Shown one piece after another: positions 12,497 to 20,518 of a stretch of 20,518 nucleotides of DNA; the stretch's first letter is position 1, and every line of letters starts with the position of its first letter. Both the position numbers and the translations under genes were made by a program. The notes beneath the pieces were generated by a model. The model was given only the letters and a program-made list of their open reading frames with translations, had not been told where the DNA came from and did not search any database. The DNA is from Oppiella nova (lineage: Eukaryota > Arthropoda > Arachnida > Sarcoptiformes > Oppiidae), in assembly GCA_905397405.1 (NCBI GenBank), contig CAJPVJ010000782.1:1-20518 (forward strand). Direction: 5' to 3'.

Positions 12497-12693
12497 AAAT
12501 TTAATGAATTTTAATATTTTTGCGAAGAATTAAGTCGAAGGGAATTACAAACAAAGGCATGTATGATATCATGATATATCAGCCATTGATTTATGAGTTT
12601 AAATGGAAAAAATCTTACGAAATCGTAACACACTTTCAATTTGTATGTCGAGTACGCGAGCCTTTAATCAACACAAAACCAAAGGGATTCACA

Positions 12694-12774
12694 AAAAGTA
12701 AAAATTGCTAGAAATATATCCCTGGAGTGATTGACGTACTCTTAGCCCTCTTAGAGAGCATCTCAGAGCATTCA

Positions 12775-12817
<43 letters not shown>
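12694..12817 (+). repeat. Left arm of a 1.6-kb inverted repeat
   Basis: It consists of 85 nt of unique sequence (12694-12778) plus a CT tract (12779-12817). It is the reverse complement of 14216-14333, with a single mismatch in the unique part (A at 12710 against G at 14317 as read on the plus strand) and a few bases' difference in tract length. No target-site duplication is visible outside the arms, and no transposase frame lies between them. Confidence 0.95.
12779..12817. repeat. (CT)n microsatellite inside left arm
   Basis: CT dinucleotide run of 39 nt on the inner side of the left inverted-repeat arm. The right arm carries its mirror, (GA)n. Confidence 0.97.
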
Positions 12818-12820
<3 letters not shown>

Positions 12821-12994
12821 AGTTAACAACAGTTAATACAATTCATTTGGAGTGCACTGTAAGGGTCGACCATAGTGTGCAATTCCATCACATTTTGCTT
12901 CATTATATTAACCACTTTTAGATTTGCTTAATATTTATATGTAGTAAACGATTGATTGGCGCCAAAGCAGTCAAATAATACGAGAGAACACTGT

Positions 12995-13042
12995 ATTCAA
13001 TGGTATATTCAATGGTATATTCAATGGTATATTCAATAGTAT
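12995..13042. repeat. 12-bp minisatellite, four copies
   Basis: The unit is ATTCAATGGTAT. Three copies are exact (12995-13030) and the fourth (13031-13042) has one change, GG to AG. Since 12 is a multiple of 3, a minus-strand frame reads it as a repeated EYTI tetrapeptide. Nothing else supports that frame as a gene. Confidence 0.95.
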
Positions 13043-13156
13043 ATTGCAATTCTGCACATTTGGACTCATTTTGGTTGTATTCGTGCGGTTCACGAGTTAT
13101 GCCTTTTGTAAGCAATCAATCCATTGGCAGACAATTACACTATTCTTACGGTTGTT

Positions 13157-13283
13157 TTTGTTCATCCAATATATGATTAGTGAAGGCATAGAATGGTAAC
13201 TATTTGTCATAAACTAAACTCTATTTGTTTAGTCATGATTTGCTTCGTCCCCATCGTTTGTGCCGAGCACTCACTCACTCCCG
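13157..13283 (+). repeat. Repeat block A, copy 1
   Basis: First of three identical 127-bp copies, beginning TTTGTTCATCCAATATATG and ending CACTCACTCCCG. Each copy contains a possible hairpin, ACTAAAC-TCTATTT-GTTTAGT. One base (A at 13284) separates it from copy 2. Confidence 0.97.
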
Positions 13284-13284
13284 A

Positions 13285-13411
13285 TTTGTTCATCCAATAT
13301 ATGATTAGTGAAGGCATAGAATGGTAACTATTTGTCATAAACTAAACTCTATTTGTTTAGTCATGATTTGCTTCGTCCCCATCGTTTGTGCCGAGCACTC
13401 ACTCACTCCCG
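13285..13411 (+). repeat. Repeat block A, copy 2
   Basis: Identical by eye to 13157-13283 over 127 bp, with a spacing of 128 bp. It continues directly into block B copy 1, forming a composite AB unit. Confidence 0.97.
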
Positions 13412-13546
13412 TATCAGTTGTACATTCAGTACTTTCTTGTGTTTAGTTGTTTGACTAATTTGTCTGACGAACACGTATTTCCTGAGATGAACCCTCACTC
13501 TGCCTTTCCTCCCATCCCTGGCATCACTAACATTAAGAAGACCTCA
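13412..13546 (+). repeat. Repeat block B, copy 1
   Basis: A 135-bp block, identical to 13691-13825. The exon-like frame in this copy runs on into block A copy 3 and stops at 13565-13567, so its C-terminus would differ from that of copy 2. Confidence 0.95.
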
Positions 13547-13547
13547 A

Positions 13548-13690
13548 TTTGTTCATCCAATATATGATTAGTGAAGGCATAGAATGGTAACTATTTGTCA
13601 TAAACTAAACTCTATTTGTTTAGTCATGATTTGCTTCGTCCCCATCGTTTGTGCCGAGCACTCACTCACTCCCGCACTCACTCACTCCCG
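13548..13690 (+). repeat. Repeat block A, copy 3, plus a 16-bp extra unit
   Basis: 13548-13674 is identical to the other two A copies. It is followed by an extra CACTCACTCACTCCCG (13675-13690), a 16-bp tandem duplication of the block's own end. This shifts the following B copy by 16 bp relative to the first AB unit. Confidence 0.95.
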
Positions 13691-13825
13691 TATCAGTTGT
13701 ACATTCAGTACTTTCTTGTGTTTAGTTGTTTGACTAATTTGTCTGACGAACACGTATTTCCTGAGATGAACCCTCACTCTGCCTTTCCTCCCATCCCTGG
13801 CATCACTAACATTAAGAAGACCTCA
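13691..13825 (+). repeat. Repeat block B, copy 2
   Basis: Identical by eye to 13412-13546. Downstream of 13825 the sequence is unique and closes the exon-like frame with a stop at 13835-13837. Confidence 0.95.
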
Positions 13826-13837
13826 TCCCTTAGCTAA
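13726..13837 (+). other. Candidate terminal coding exon in block B (family unknown)
   Basis: A good pyrimidine-rich acceptor, ACTTTCTTGTGTTTAG, ends at 13725. The frame that follows reads CLTNLSDEHVFPEMNPHSAF, then PPIPGITNIKKTSSLS, and stops with TAA at 13835. Codon use is balanced (GCC, ATC, GGC, AAG, ACC), unlike the AT-rich surroundings, and the other frames on this stretch are closed early. No donor exon or protein family was identified, so this could be a last exon of an unseen gene, a gene fragment, or chance. The same sequence is present in block B copy 1 from 13447. Confidence 0.3.
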
Positions 13838-14213
13838 CTATAGTGTTCACAATACTGTTTACTGGCTATGGCTGTAGTTTTGCAACTATTGTACGCTTAC
13901 AGACTTAGTGACTAACATAATGTCACTGATTATGTCTAACGTTTACGACCTCTTGTTTTGTTTGCTTGTAATACCATTTGATAAACTGATGACCCCTTCG
14001 CTATGAGAAATGTTTTCCAATTTTACAATAAGTTATATTCGGTTATTGTTTTTGTTTGGTTAGCCTCTGGTGACACATATAACGCATAAATTTTTTTAGA
14101 GTACACTTGTGTTACAAAACTTATGATAATATACAGTATTTTTTGTTATTGCTTTTGTTGGAGCCTTGAGGTTGTTTAAAATGAGCGCAGGGAGAGTGAG
14201 TGGATGGAGATCG

Positions 14214-14215
<2 letters not shown>
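13838..14215. other. Non-coding stretch inside inverted repeat
   Basis: Unique sequence between the AB array and the right arm. No open frame or RNA gene was recognised. Confidence 0.5.
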
Positions 14216-14252
<37 letters not shown>

Positions 14253-14333
14253 TGAATGCTCTGAGATGCTCTCTAAGAGGGCTAAGAGTACGTCAATCAC
14301 TCCAGGGATATATTTCGAGCAATTTTTACTTTT
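14216..14333 (-). repeat. Right arm of the 1.6-kb inverted repeat
   Basis: The (GA)n part is 14216-14248 and the unique part 14249-14333. It is the reverse complement of 12694-12817 with one mismatch in the unique part. A transcript crossing both arms could fold into a stem of about 118 bp with a loop of about 1.4 kb. The arm ends right at the start of a second GA tract. Confidence 0.95.
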
Positions 14334-14334
14334 A

Positions 14335-14344
14335 AGAGAGAGAG

Positions 14345-14380
<36 letters not shown>
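14335..14380. repeat. (GA)n microsatellite beside right arm
   Basis: GA run of 46 nt with one C interruption at 14347. It lies outside the inverted-repeat match, so the right arm sits between two GA tracts. The open frame of Glu-Arg dipeptides across 14200-14406 is a by-product. Confidence 0.97.
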
Positions 14381-14382
<2 letters not shown>

Positions 14383-17300
14383 TACAGTGAGCACCGGGAG
14401 CACTAGGAATGGAGTGCACTGAGTGTCACACATTATAATTTAATGCAATGTATTGTTGCATAAAAAGCCTTTTCTCGAGTAAAACATTCGTGAATTTGCA
14501 ATAAGTATTGCGTTCACCAGTTCTGGAGCTCTTGTTTTGCTTTTATTTATTGCCATCAGTTTTATGAGTCGAAGGGATATTCGACTCTCAGAGCCAAAGC
14601 CGGGCCTAACATATCTGTTGCGATCACTTTTCTTCATCTATTTTAGACGATTGTATTGTAAATCCTTTTTTCTTAGACTCATGTCTTAAATTTCTTTGAG
14701 ACCACATATTCTCGTCTCAAACAAAACACAATGAATATCAGGTCTTTCGGTGTCTTTCGATGTCTTTTTACAAAACACACACACAATAAGTGCCATAAAA
14801 TTAATGAGAAAAGAGACAAATCTGGTAATCAATTGGAAATTTATTGCAATCTCCCCCACCACTAGTTATGACATTATTTTATGTTAAAAACAAAATAGCA
14901 TTTGTCTTGTTTTAACAGAATAAGGAAAATGAGTTTGTCTTGACTTTCAAAATACTTGTCATTAATTTTTATTAAGCATTGCTTAAAATAAATGCTTTAA
15001 AGAGTCGCTATTCAAAGGGGTTTCTTCCGTAATCATAACCAAAACAATGGGAAAACAAAATATTATTCAAATGGATGTTTTCCACAAAAATAAATTCTGT
15101 TTCAAAAATAAGTTTTGACTTTAAAAGGAGAAAATATCATTTTCTAAAAGATTTCATTTGAAACAATGGTTTTTTGAGGGAATTAATCAAAATTAGTCAT
15201 ATTCTGAACAAAAGCTAACGGTTTGTGTAGTGAATGGCATAGAAAGCACTGAAAGGCAATGAATGAGTGCTCTATTTCTTACCGAAAACCTCTGGGATTC
15301 ATAAGAATCGTAATGAAAATCATAGCACTCTTTGGGAGACGAACCAAATATATGAATGAATTAATAAACTTTTCTCAACTGTTTCTGCTTAAAAACCAAA
15401 AACCAATTTGAGTATAATTCCCCAATAACATATCATATGCAGTAGAACTTTAATTTTAAATAATACAAAAACTTTGAATAATAACAGCAATAAAAACAAA
15501 TTATAAATTTAAAGATAGAAATCAAATTATTATCTAAATTTGAATCCAAATGTAATTACATTTAAATTTTAATTGAAAATTACTCTGATTTGGGGTTAAA
15601 TACGGCACAAATTTAGCAATAAAATAAATATTACGAAGAAAAATGTAAATTTTTCAATGAATATAAATGAAAATAAGCAAAAAAAACTCAAATAAAATAA
15701 AGTATGACCTTTTAACGTACACTTCAAATAATAAACAGTATTTAAGTAGAAAATATCATACAATCAGTTGAACAACAATTTATTCGTGTTTTAAAAGCGG
15801 TTGAATTGATGTTAATTTTATTCTGTGCTCATCCTTTAGATCAATGATATGGTGTTTGTATTGTGTTATACTCTGTGACCACCCATGGGTTCAGTTTGAA
15901 GAGCTAATCACACTATTCAATGAATACCCCAACGCTATGGTTGTGTTCAACTTTTGAATACTGTTTCCATATAACAGTAATGTCTGTCATGAATGACAGA
16001 ATCTACAAAAATAATCAATTTATCTAATGATTTGCAAACTTTGCATAACTATCCGTCAAATTCTTGGAGATTAGTGTCCAAAAGATATTATCTATTTTTG
16101 TGCTAAACTTAAGTAATTAGAATCGGAATAACGTTATTGTTATGGAATTTAAGTTTCATATTTGCTATGAAATACATTGAATACATTGAAAGTGTACTAT
16201 ACTTTACTTTACTGTCGAAATAAAACTAATAAAACTTGTTTTAATGACTCAACTCTATTGACTTAAATAAATGTAGATTTACTATTTTATTGCCGAGTCA
16301 TAGAATTTAAGGATAATTTGAATGATATATCGATAGTAAAGAGTATTTGGAAGTTTGCAATAGAGATAAGAATTTGTCGTTTCTAAGAATCAAACGAAAT
16401 AAAGACATTTGTGATGAATAATGACTATTATATGAGTGTTTAGTCCCCAAAGAGTTTCCCAAAGAGTTTGAGCCCATCTTCTTCTTCACACCCTTTTTAG
16501 GGAAGATATTCTTGAATACAATAATAGTTATCCGAAACGCAATCTCTAGGCTTCACTTCAATAAGACTATTGAACATAACATCCCTTAAAATGGTTTCAC
16601 GAGTTTGTAACCAAACAAACATCTCTTTGCAGTGAAGTTAAAGTTAGTTTACATTTCTATTTAGTGCCCGAATCGCTGCCATTCAATCGATTTTCATTTC
16701 ATCGTATTCTCGAGTCTCACAAATAGTTATATAAAGAAATTAATAAAAGAATTTCAACTCAAACTTAAAGCCTTTTTCGGATCAATAAGTCAATGAACTG
16801 GAGTCTACTTTAAACACAATCATTTTCATTTTATACAATATTGTGTAATATAAATCGCTTAATTAACACGTCAATGAGAGACTAATTAATACGATATTTT
16901 CAATATTTATTTTGCATTCAAACTCAATTTTCCTCAAAACCAGACATAACATTAAAATTAATTTACGCTATAAATTAAAATTTAATTTAATTAATAGAAA
17001 TTCTTGTTTATTAATTAATTGCTGTTTAAATGAATACTCAATGTATGTTAATATTATAGTGATAGTGAAGTTTATTTGAGAATAAAATTCAATTAATTCT
17101 AACCTAAAGTCATTTGTGTTTCATTTCTTGTATGCTCTCTATATTGAGAATATGACTGCAAATAAAAGCAGTGTTAATCAGTTTAGTTGTTTTAGGATTG
17201 CTTTTTTAGTTCAGGTGTGCTATTGATCTCATAGTTAGTGACATTGTTTTACCTCTAAATTAACGTTTCAATGTATTATACATTTAACACAAACATTAAA

Positions 17301-17520
17301 TTCTATAGTAAAAGGCAATACAACAGAACCCAACAGCAAAGTAGACACAAAGCCCTGTGTTATTCACGTATGATTGTATACATTAGGTATAATACACAGT
17401 ATTTTCAGGTTATGTAGTGATTGACAGCACCGGTAATTATGACTTTTCTATCGTATCATAAAAAGCGAATATAAGAAAAGTTTATTTTATTCAATAAAAA
17501 AACCAGAAATAGTTTACACA
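14381..17520. other. Long non-coding stretch
   Basis: Mostly AT-rich. Visible items are a hairpin with an 8-bp stem and 6-nt loop (GAGTCGAA 14566-14573, TTCGACTC 14580-14587), a hairpin TCTGTCAT/ATGACAGA at 15983-16000, and a 12-bp tandem pair CCCAAAGAGTTT at 16446-16469. A minus-strand frame from about 16552 to 16307 (AFRITIIVFKNIF...KKMGSNSLGNSLG) is the longest here, but it has no recognised family. Confidence 0.45.
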
Positions 17521-17561
17521 ATGGATGGAAGCGCCCAAAGTAGCGGTCCATCAAATGATAG
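17521..17561 (+). other. Possible first coding exon of an unidentified plus-strand gene
   Basis: The ATG has a good start context (A at -3, G at +4). It is followed by MDGSAQSSGPSND with balanced codons in otherwise AT-rich DNA, ending in the donor-like ATGATAG|GTTTGT at 17561/17562. That donor hexamer is the one inferred for PAT1's last intron. An acceptor TATTTTTAG at 17641 would give an 80-nt intron, but that join soon stops (SSSLKH). No other downstream exon was found, and PRR5 occupies the other strand ahead. Function unknown. Confidence 0.25.
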
Positions 17562-18310
17562 GTTTGTTTGCAATGTATTTCGAAACTAAAGCCAAAGATT
17601 ATTGCATCGGATTTTTGACTTCAATTTGCAAATATTTTTAGTTCATCATTGAAACACTAAATCATAAATATTCTGCACATAATTTATCACTTATTGACTC
17701 ATATTTAATATTAAGTAAAACTACATTTTAGAGCAAAATATTTGGTTACATAATAATATTATATAATATTTCTTACAAAATATTGAATTAATAAATTTGA
17801 AATGCAAAACATTTAGACAATAAAAACTATAATTTCTACCAAATTATCTGATATTAATTCAGATTAAAATAGATAATTAATAATTGTTAACTTTGTTTGT
17901 AAAGTTTCGTATAGTTAAGTCAGCATTTGAAAACCATTATATCTGGCACTTGAGTTATCAATTTCTAATTATCTTTTTATTAAAATTTTTTCAAACGTTT
18001 AATTCTCACTCTATTATTAATTGAAATATTATCACAAGTTTAAGCGTAACCGATTTCATGGGAAATAAGCTATTTTTGATTTTAAATATAACGTATTGTG
18101 TGCTAAATATAAATATAACCAAATCTGAAGCATTAAATCAGATCAAAGTTTTCTATTTTAGTAAATAAAACACATATTAGTGTAAGAGTCGACGAGAAGT
18201 GGAGATCAAAAAATAACAGATAACTGACATGTAGTGCACGTATCAGCTCTTATCTGCTGTTAAATGAGTTTTTGTTGAATTGACAAAAGTGTGGATGAGT
18301 TGAGAAAAGT
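17562..18310. other. AT-rich stretch holding the likely PRR5 3' UTR
   Basis: No open frame of note on either strand. The part adjoining 18311 would be the PRR5 3' UTR, reading leftward. Confidence 0.5.
17976..17981 (-). terminator. Candidate poly(A) signal for PRR5
   Basis: TTTATT on the plus strand is AATAAA on the minus strand, about 330 nt after the PRR5 stop. Base composition makes such hexamers common, so this is a guess at position only. Confidence 0.3.
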
Positions 18311-19854
18311 TTAGTTGATTTTCCTGATGGCCGACGCAAACAACTCGTTCAGTGTTTCCAATTGTTTCGGTTGCATAGTTAGGGGTCGGGATAGGGATCG
18401 CGACAATAGGTCTATCGACTTGCGTTTGGCGTTCAGATGGGGCTCACGGGACGGGACGGCAACCGAGCTAATGTCGTGCTCTAAATATAAGCCTTTGTAC
18501 CCCATATAAGGGCTGATTGTAAGCGCCGTTAATAATTCGATGTGAATCTTGTTTTTGGACGGAGGGTAGCATTCATAGATACTCTGCAACACTAACAACA
18601 TATGCTTAATATCCATAGGAATTGCTTTCTTTTCATTTACGAGATCTTTGAGTTTGTCTTCGAAACTCGTTTCAAAAATAACTTCATCTCTGAATGCAAT
18701 CAGTGTTGTCTGTCTTACGGTTAGTCCACACTTTTAAAGGTATAATCAGTTTTATAAGTTATAGTATCACCATTTTAATTCTTATGGGCGCTTAAGACTT
18801 AATTAATAACTTCATCTCTGAATGCAATCAGTGTTGTCTGTCTTACGGTTAGTCCACACTTTTAAAGGTATAATCAGTTTTATAAGTTATAGTATCACCA
18901 TTTTAATTCGTATGGGCGCTTAAGACTTAATTTCTGGATTGTTGGCATCAATCTTCAGTTCAATTTGCAGACCACATTGCATTTGAAGAGATTATTTAAT
19001 TTATTAATACTCTTCTAACATAATATGTAGTCATTTATATGTCGAGGAGTGGTAGGACACTATGTCTCATTATCTAAATTTAATACTTTCCTCATTCAAG
19101 AACTTTTAACAAAAAATAACTTTGCAAAATGTAAGTCCTTCCGGTGCTTAATATTCTTATGGATAACCAGGTACAATAAAACATATGCTATACATAATCA
19201 GTCTCAATGGCTATACAAGTGGAACTATAGATTGATCCCAACAATTACCGTAAGTCTTAAGCTTGTCATATAATCAAAAATGGTGCCACTATATAAATCT
19301 TATACCTTAGCCTTAACTCTGAAAAGTATCGAGTCCAAATTGGGCAATATATTTGAATAAAATTGAGTCCAAATGTCACACAATCCGTCAATAATGTTAG
19401 GCATTGAGTTGAGTCTCTCTCTAAGTATTGTCATCCCTTTCTTCAACATATGGCTGTTATAGCGGTCGTAGACAAATGACCCGATATTTGAGTCCAACAA
19501 ATGTCTCACGTGTTCATGAATGCCAATTAGAGTGCCGGCCCTCAGCAACACCGGACCCGACCTCTCGAACAGCTCCAGAATAGCTTCTTCGAGACGAAGC
19601 CAATGCTGTGTTTGGGAGGTAGTGATGGTATTGTAGAAGGGATTCCTCAGAGCACTGGTCGACATATTTCCCAAACATATCGTTTGATAAGAATCGGCTG
19701 ATATTTCATCCAAAGGACAGATGTGACGCTTTTGTGAATTGGAGCGATGGATACGGACTTTGTCTTCATCTTTGGTATCCGTTATATCAACTGATTTGCG
19801 CAAAGGTTTCCAATTCCACGATAAGTTTGGAATCGATGTCCCACTTCTTGGCAT
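18311..19854 (-). CDS. PRR5: PRR5/Protor-like TORC2 subunit (HbrB-like family), two exons
   Basis: PRR5 (Protor-1) and PRR5L bind Rictor in mTOR complex 2, which phosphorylates AGC kinases such as Akt and SGK; yeast Bit61 is related. I read complement(join(18311..18730, 19306..19854)), 322 residues, near the 368-388 of the human proteins. ATG at 19854 is directly preceded by an in-frame TAA, which supports this start. Residues 1-80 are poorly conserved and polar. The HbrB-like core begins near 82: WLRLEEAILELFERSG, then IGSFVYDRYNSHMLKKGMTILRERL (in parts) and VLLRAGTLIG. Exon 1 ends ILFRVKAK at AAG|GTATAAG. Exon 2 continues CGLTVRQTTLIAFRDEVI, then MLLVLQSIYE and ISPYMGYKGLY, all matching human PRR5 as I recall it (VRQLALLHFRNAI, MLLVLQGVHE, SPYLGTYGLH). 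The mammalian proline-rich tail is short or absent. Exon 2's start is tandemly duplicated in the intron. Confidence 0.9.
18677..18932. repeat. 128-bp tandem duplication across the PRR5 exon 2 acceptor
   Basis: Copy 1 (18677-18804) and copy 2 (18805-18932) differ at one base (T18782 against G18910). In gene orientation each holds 74 nt of intron end, the AAAAG acceptor and the first 54 exon bases (CGLTVRQTTLIAFRDEVI). Copy 2 is upstream in transcription, so there are two equivalent acceptors, at 18858 and 18730. Using the upstream one without further splicing adds 18 codons and then N and a stop. The near identity points to a recent event or an assembly fault. Confidence 0.97.
18731..19305 (-). 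other. PRR5 intron, 575 nt, phase 0
   Basis: Donor AAG|GTATAAG at 19306/19305 and acceptor ACCTTTAAAAG|TGTGG at 18731/18730. Removing it joins VKAK to CGLTVRQ, which aligns with VQGK-EPSVRQ of human PRR5. The intron holds a second copy of the acceptor and exon start (18805-18932). A 74-codon plus-strand frame at 19049-19273 has no recognised family. Confidence 0.85.
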
Positions 19855-20518
19855 TTATCCAGTTATTAGTGATTATTGATATTAAATCACTTAATGTACT
19901 TAATTCCCAATAATATAATTGCAGTTAAATTAACTTAATTGACATCAAATTATTTTTCTATTACTAATCGTAATACATTTCACTCGTTTAATGTGCATTA
20001 ATACCAAAAATAATTATACTATATTTTAATTAAACAATAAATGTTTAATTATTTCATTTAAGATAAGATATCAAATCATGAGTAGAGTCCTCAATATCTC
20101 TATTCAAGAAAATTTATGATTTTTCATTAAATTATTTGACAAACAGTTTATTAGATATGAGTTTTCCATCACTGATAACTTGAGTAATTAAGTAAGAATT
20201 TAATAAACAATTAAATTGTGGAAAAACTGAATAAAAACCTCAAATATAAGAAGACAATACAAGTTGAGTAGTATTTTGACATTAGGTTTTGAATACGAAT
20301 CCAAAGTCTAAGCATAAGTGTTAAGAATTTTATGATTTAAATTTCGAAATGACATCAATTCATAGTAAACATGTGCTGTTGCTAATCATTAGTGATATAA
20401 AAAGTTTATAAAATATTAAATGTTTTGTTACATAAGCGCACAAATCATAAACTCATAATTCTTTTATTATACTTCACTTAAAAAAACAATTTCATTGTTT
20501 AAACAATTTTCTTTTGTA
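19855..20518. other. AT-rich region upstream of PRR5
   Basis: The PRR5 5' UTR and promoter would lie here, reading leftward. I see no clear initiator, TATA element in a convincing position, or CpG-rich core, and no other gene on either strand. Confidence 0.4.

Noticed and set aside
12918-13115. Minus-strand frame with EYTI tetrapeptide repeats
   Set aside because: The 12-bp minisatellite keeps any frame open; flanking residues match nothing and there is no splice or start support.
13157-13825. CRISPR-like array
   Set aside because: Units are 127-135 bp, adjacent and without variable spacers, in a eukaryotic spliced-gene context.
12694-14333. Complete DNA transposon
   Set aside because: Terminal inverted repeats exist, but there is no transposase frame between them and no target-site duplication, so only an inverted repeat is claimed.
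14200-14406. Open frame rich in Glu-Arg dipeptides
   Set aside because: It is produced by the two GA microsatellites, which are open in this phase; there is no independent evidence.
16307-16552. Minus-strand frame of about 80 codons (AFRITIIVFKNIF...MGSNSLGNSLG)
   Set aside because: No family recognised. The SLGN/SLGT part comes from a 12-bp tandem pair, and frames of this length are expected by chance over 16 kb of AT-rich DNA. RNA data could revive it.
17521-17561. Resemblance of MDGSAQSSGPSND to the BAX N-terminus (MDGSGEQ...)
   Set aside because: Only the first four residues and a few Gly/Pro/Ser agree, the intron phase seems different, and no Bcl-2 homology exon is in the window; too little to name it.
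1797-18310. tRNA, rRNA, U6 or conserved microRNA genes
   Set aside because: I scanned by eye for tRNA box B-like motifs and the mature sequences of common animal microRNAs and found none; a covariance-model search would be needed to exclude divergent ones.
18315-18509. Plus-strand 64-codon frame with RDRDRD repeat
   Set aside because: It is the antisense of PRR5 exon 2; the minus-strand protein is conserved and explains the openness.
19049-19273. Plus-strand 74-codon frame inside the PRR5 intron
   Set aside because: Looked briefly like a degraded transposase piece because of its Trp and Asn pattern, but no motif or terminal repeat supports this.

Overview
This is animal nuclear DNA: AT-rich, with spliced genes, short GT-AG introns, long non-coding stretches and many (CT)n/(GA)n microsatellites. 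It carries one mRNA-decay gene and one TORC2-subunit gene, both typical of animals. Compact genes, 80-nt introns and base composition suggest a small arthropod, perhaps a mite, but nothing in the window proves the clade. There is no sign of bacterial, plasmid or viral organisation.

Layout. (1) 1-1796, plus strand: the 3' half of a PAT1/PATL1 gene (decapping activator, P-bodies). The coding sequence is already open at base 1 and is best read as three exons: up to 930, 1011-1087 and 1691-1796. (2) 1797-18310: about 16.5 kb with no gene I can establish. It holds AT-rich sequence, six GA/CT tracts, a 12-bp minisatellite and a 1.6-kb inverted repeat (arms 12694-12817 and 14216-14333). That inverted repeat encloses a young, perfectly identical repeat array (13157-13825) whose B block looks like a possible terminal coding exon. 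A few further exon-like stretches (12438-12496, 17521-17561, and the less AT-rich patch 10141-10540) are offered only as leads. (3) 18311-19854, minus strand: a complete-looking two-exon PRR5/Protor gene (HbrB-like family, TORC2 subunit). Its exon 2 acceptor and the first 54 exon bases have been tandemly duplicated into the intron. (4) 19855-20518: AT-rich sequence upstream of PRR5 with no gene recognised; promoter and 5' UTR would lie here.

The two clear genes converge on the central gap. They work in different processes (mRNA turnover and TORC2 signalling), and nothing indicates they act together. I found no convincing new biological system. The most notable items are the PRR5 splice-site duplication, the repeat array with its candidate exon, and the inverted repeat around that array.
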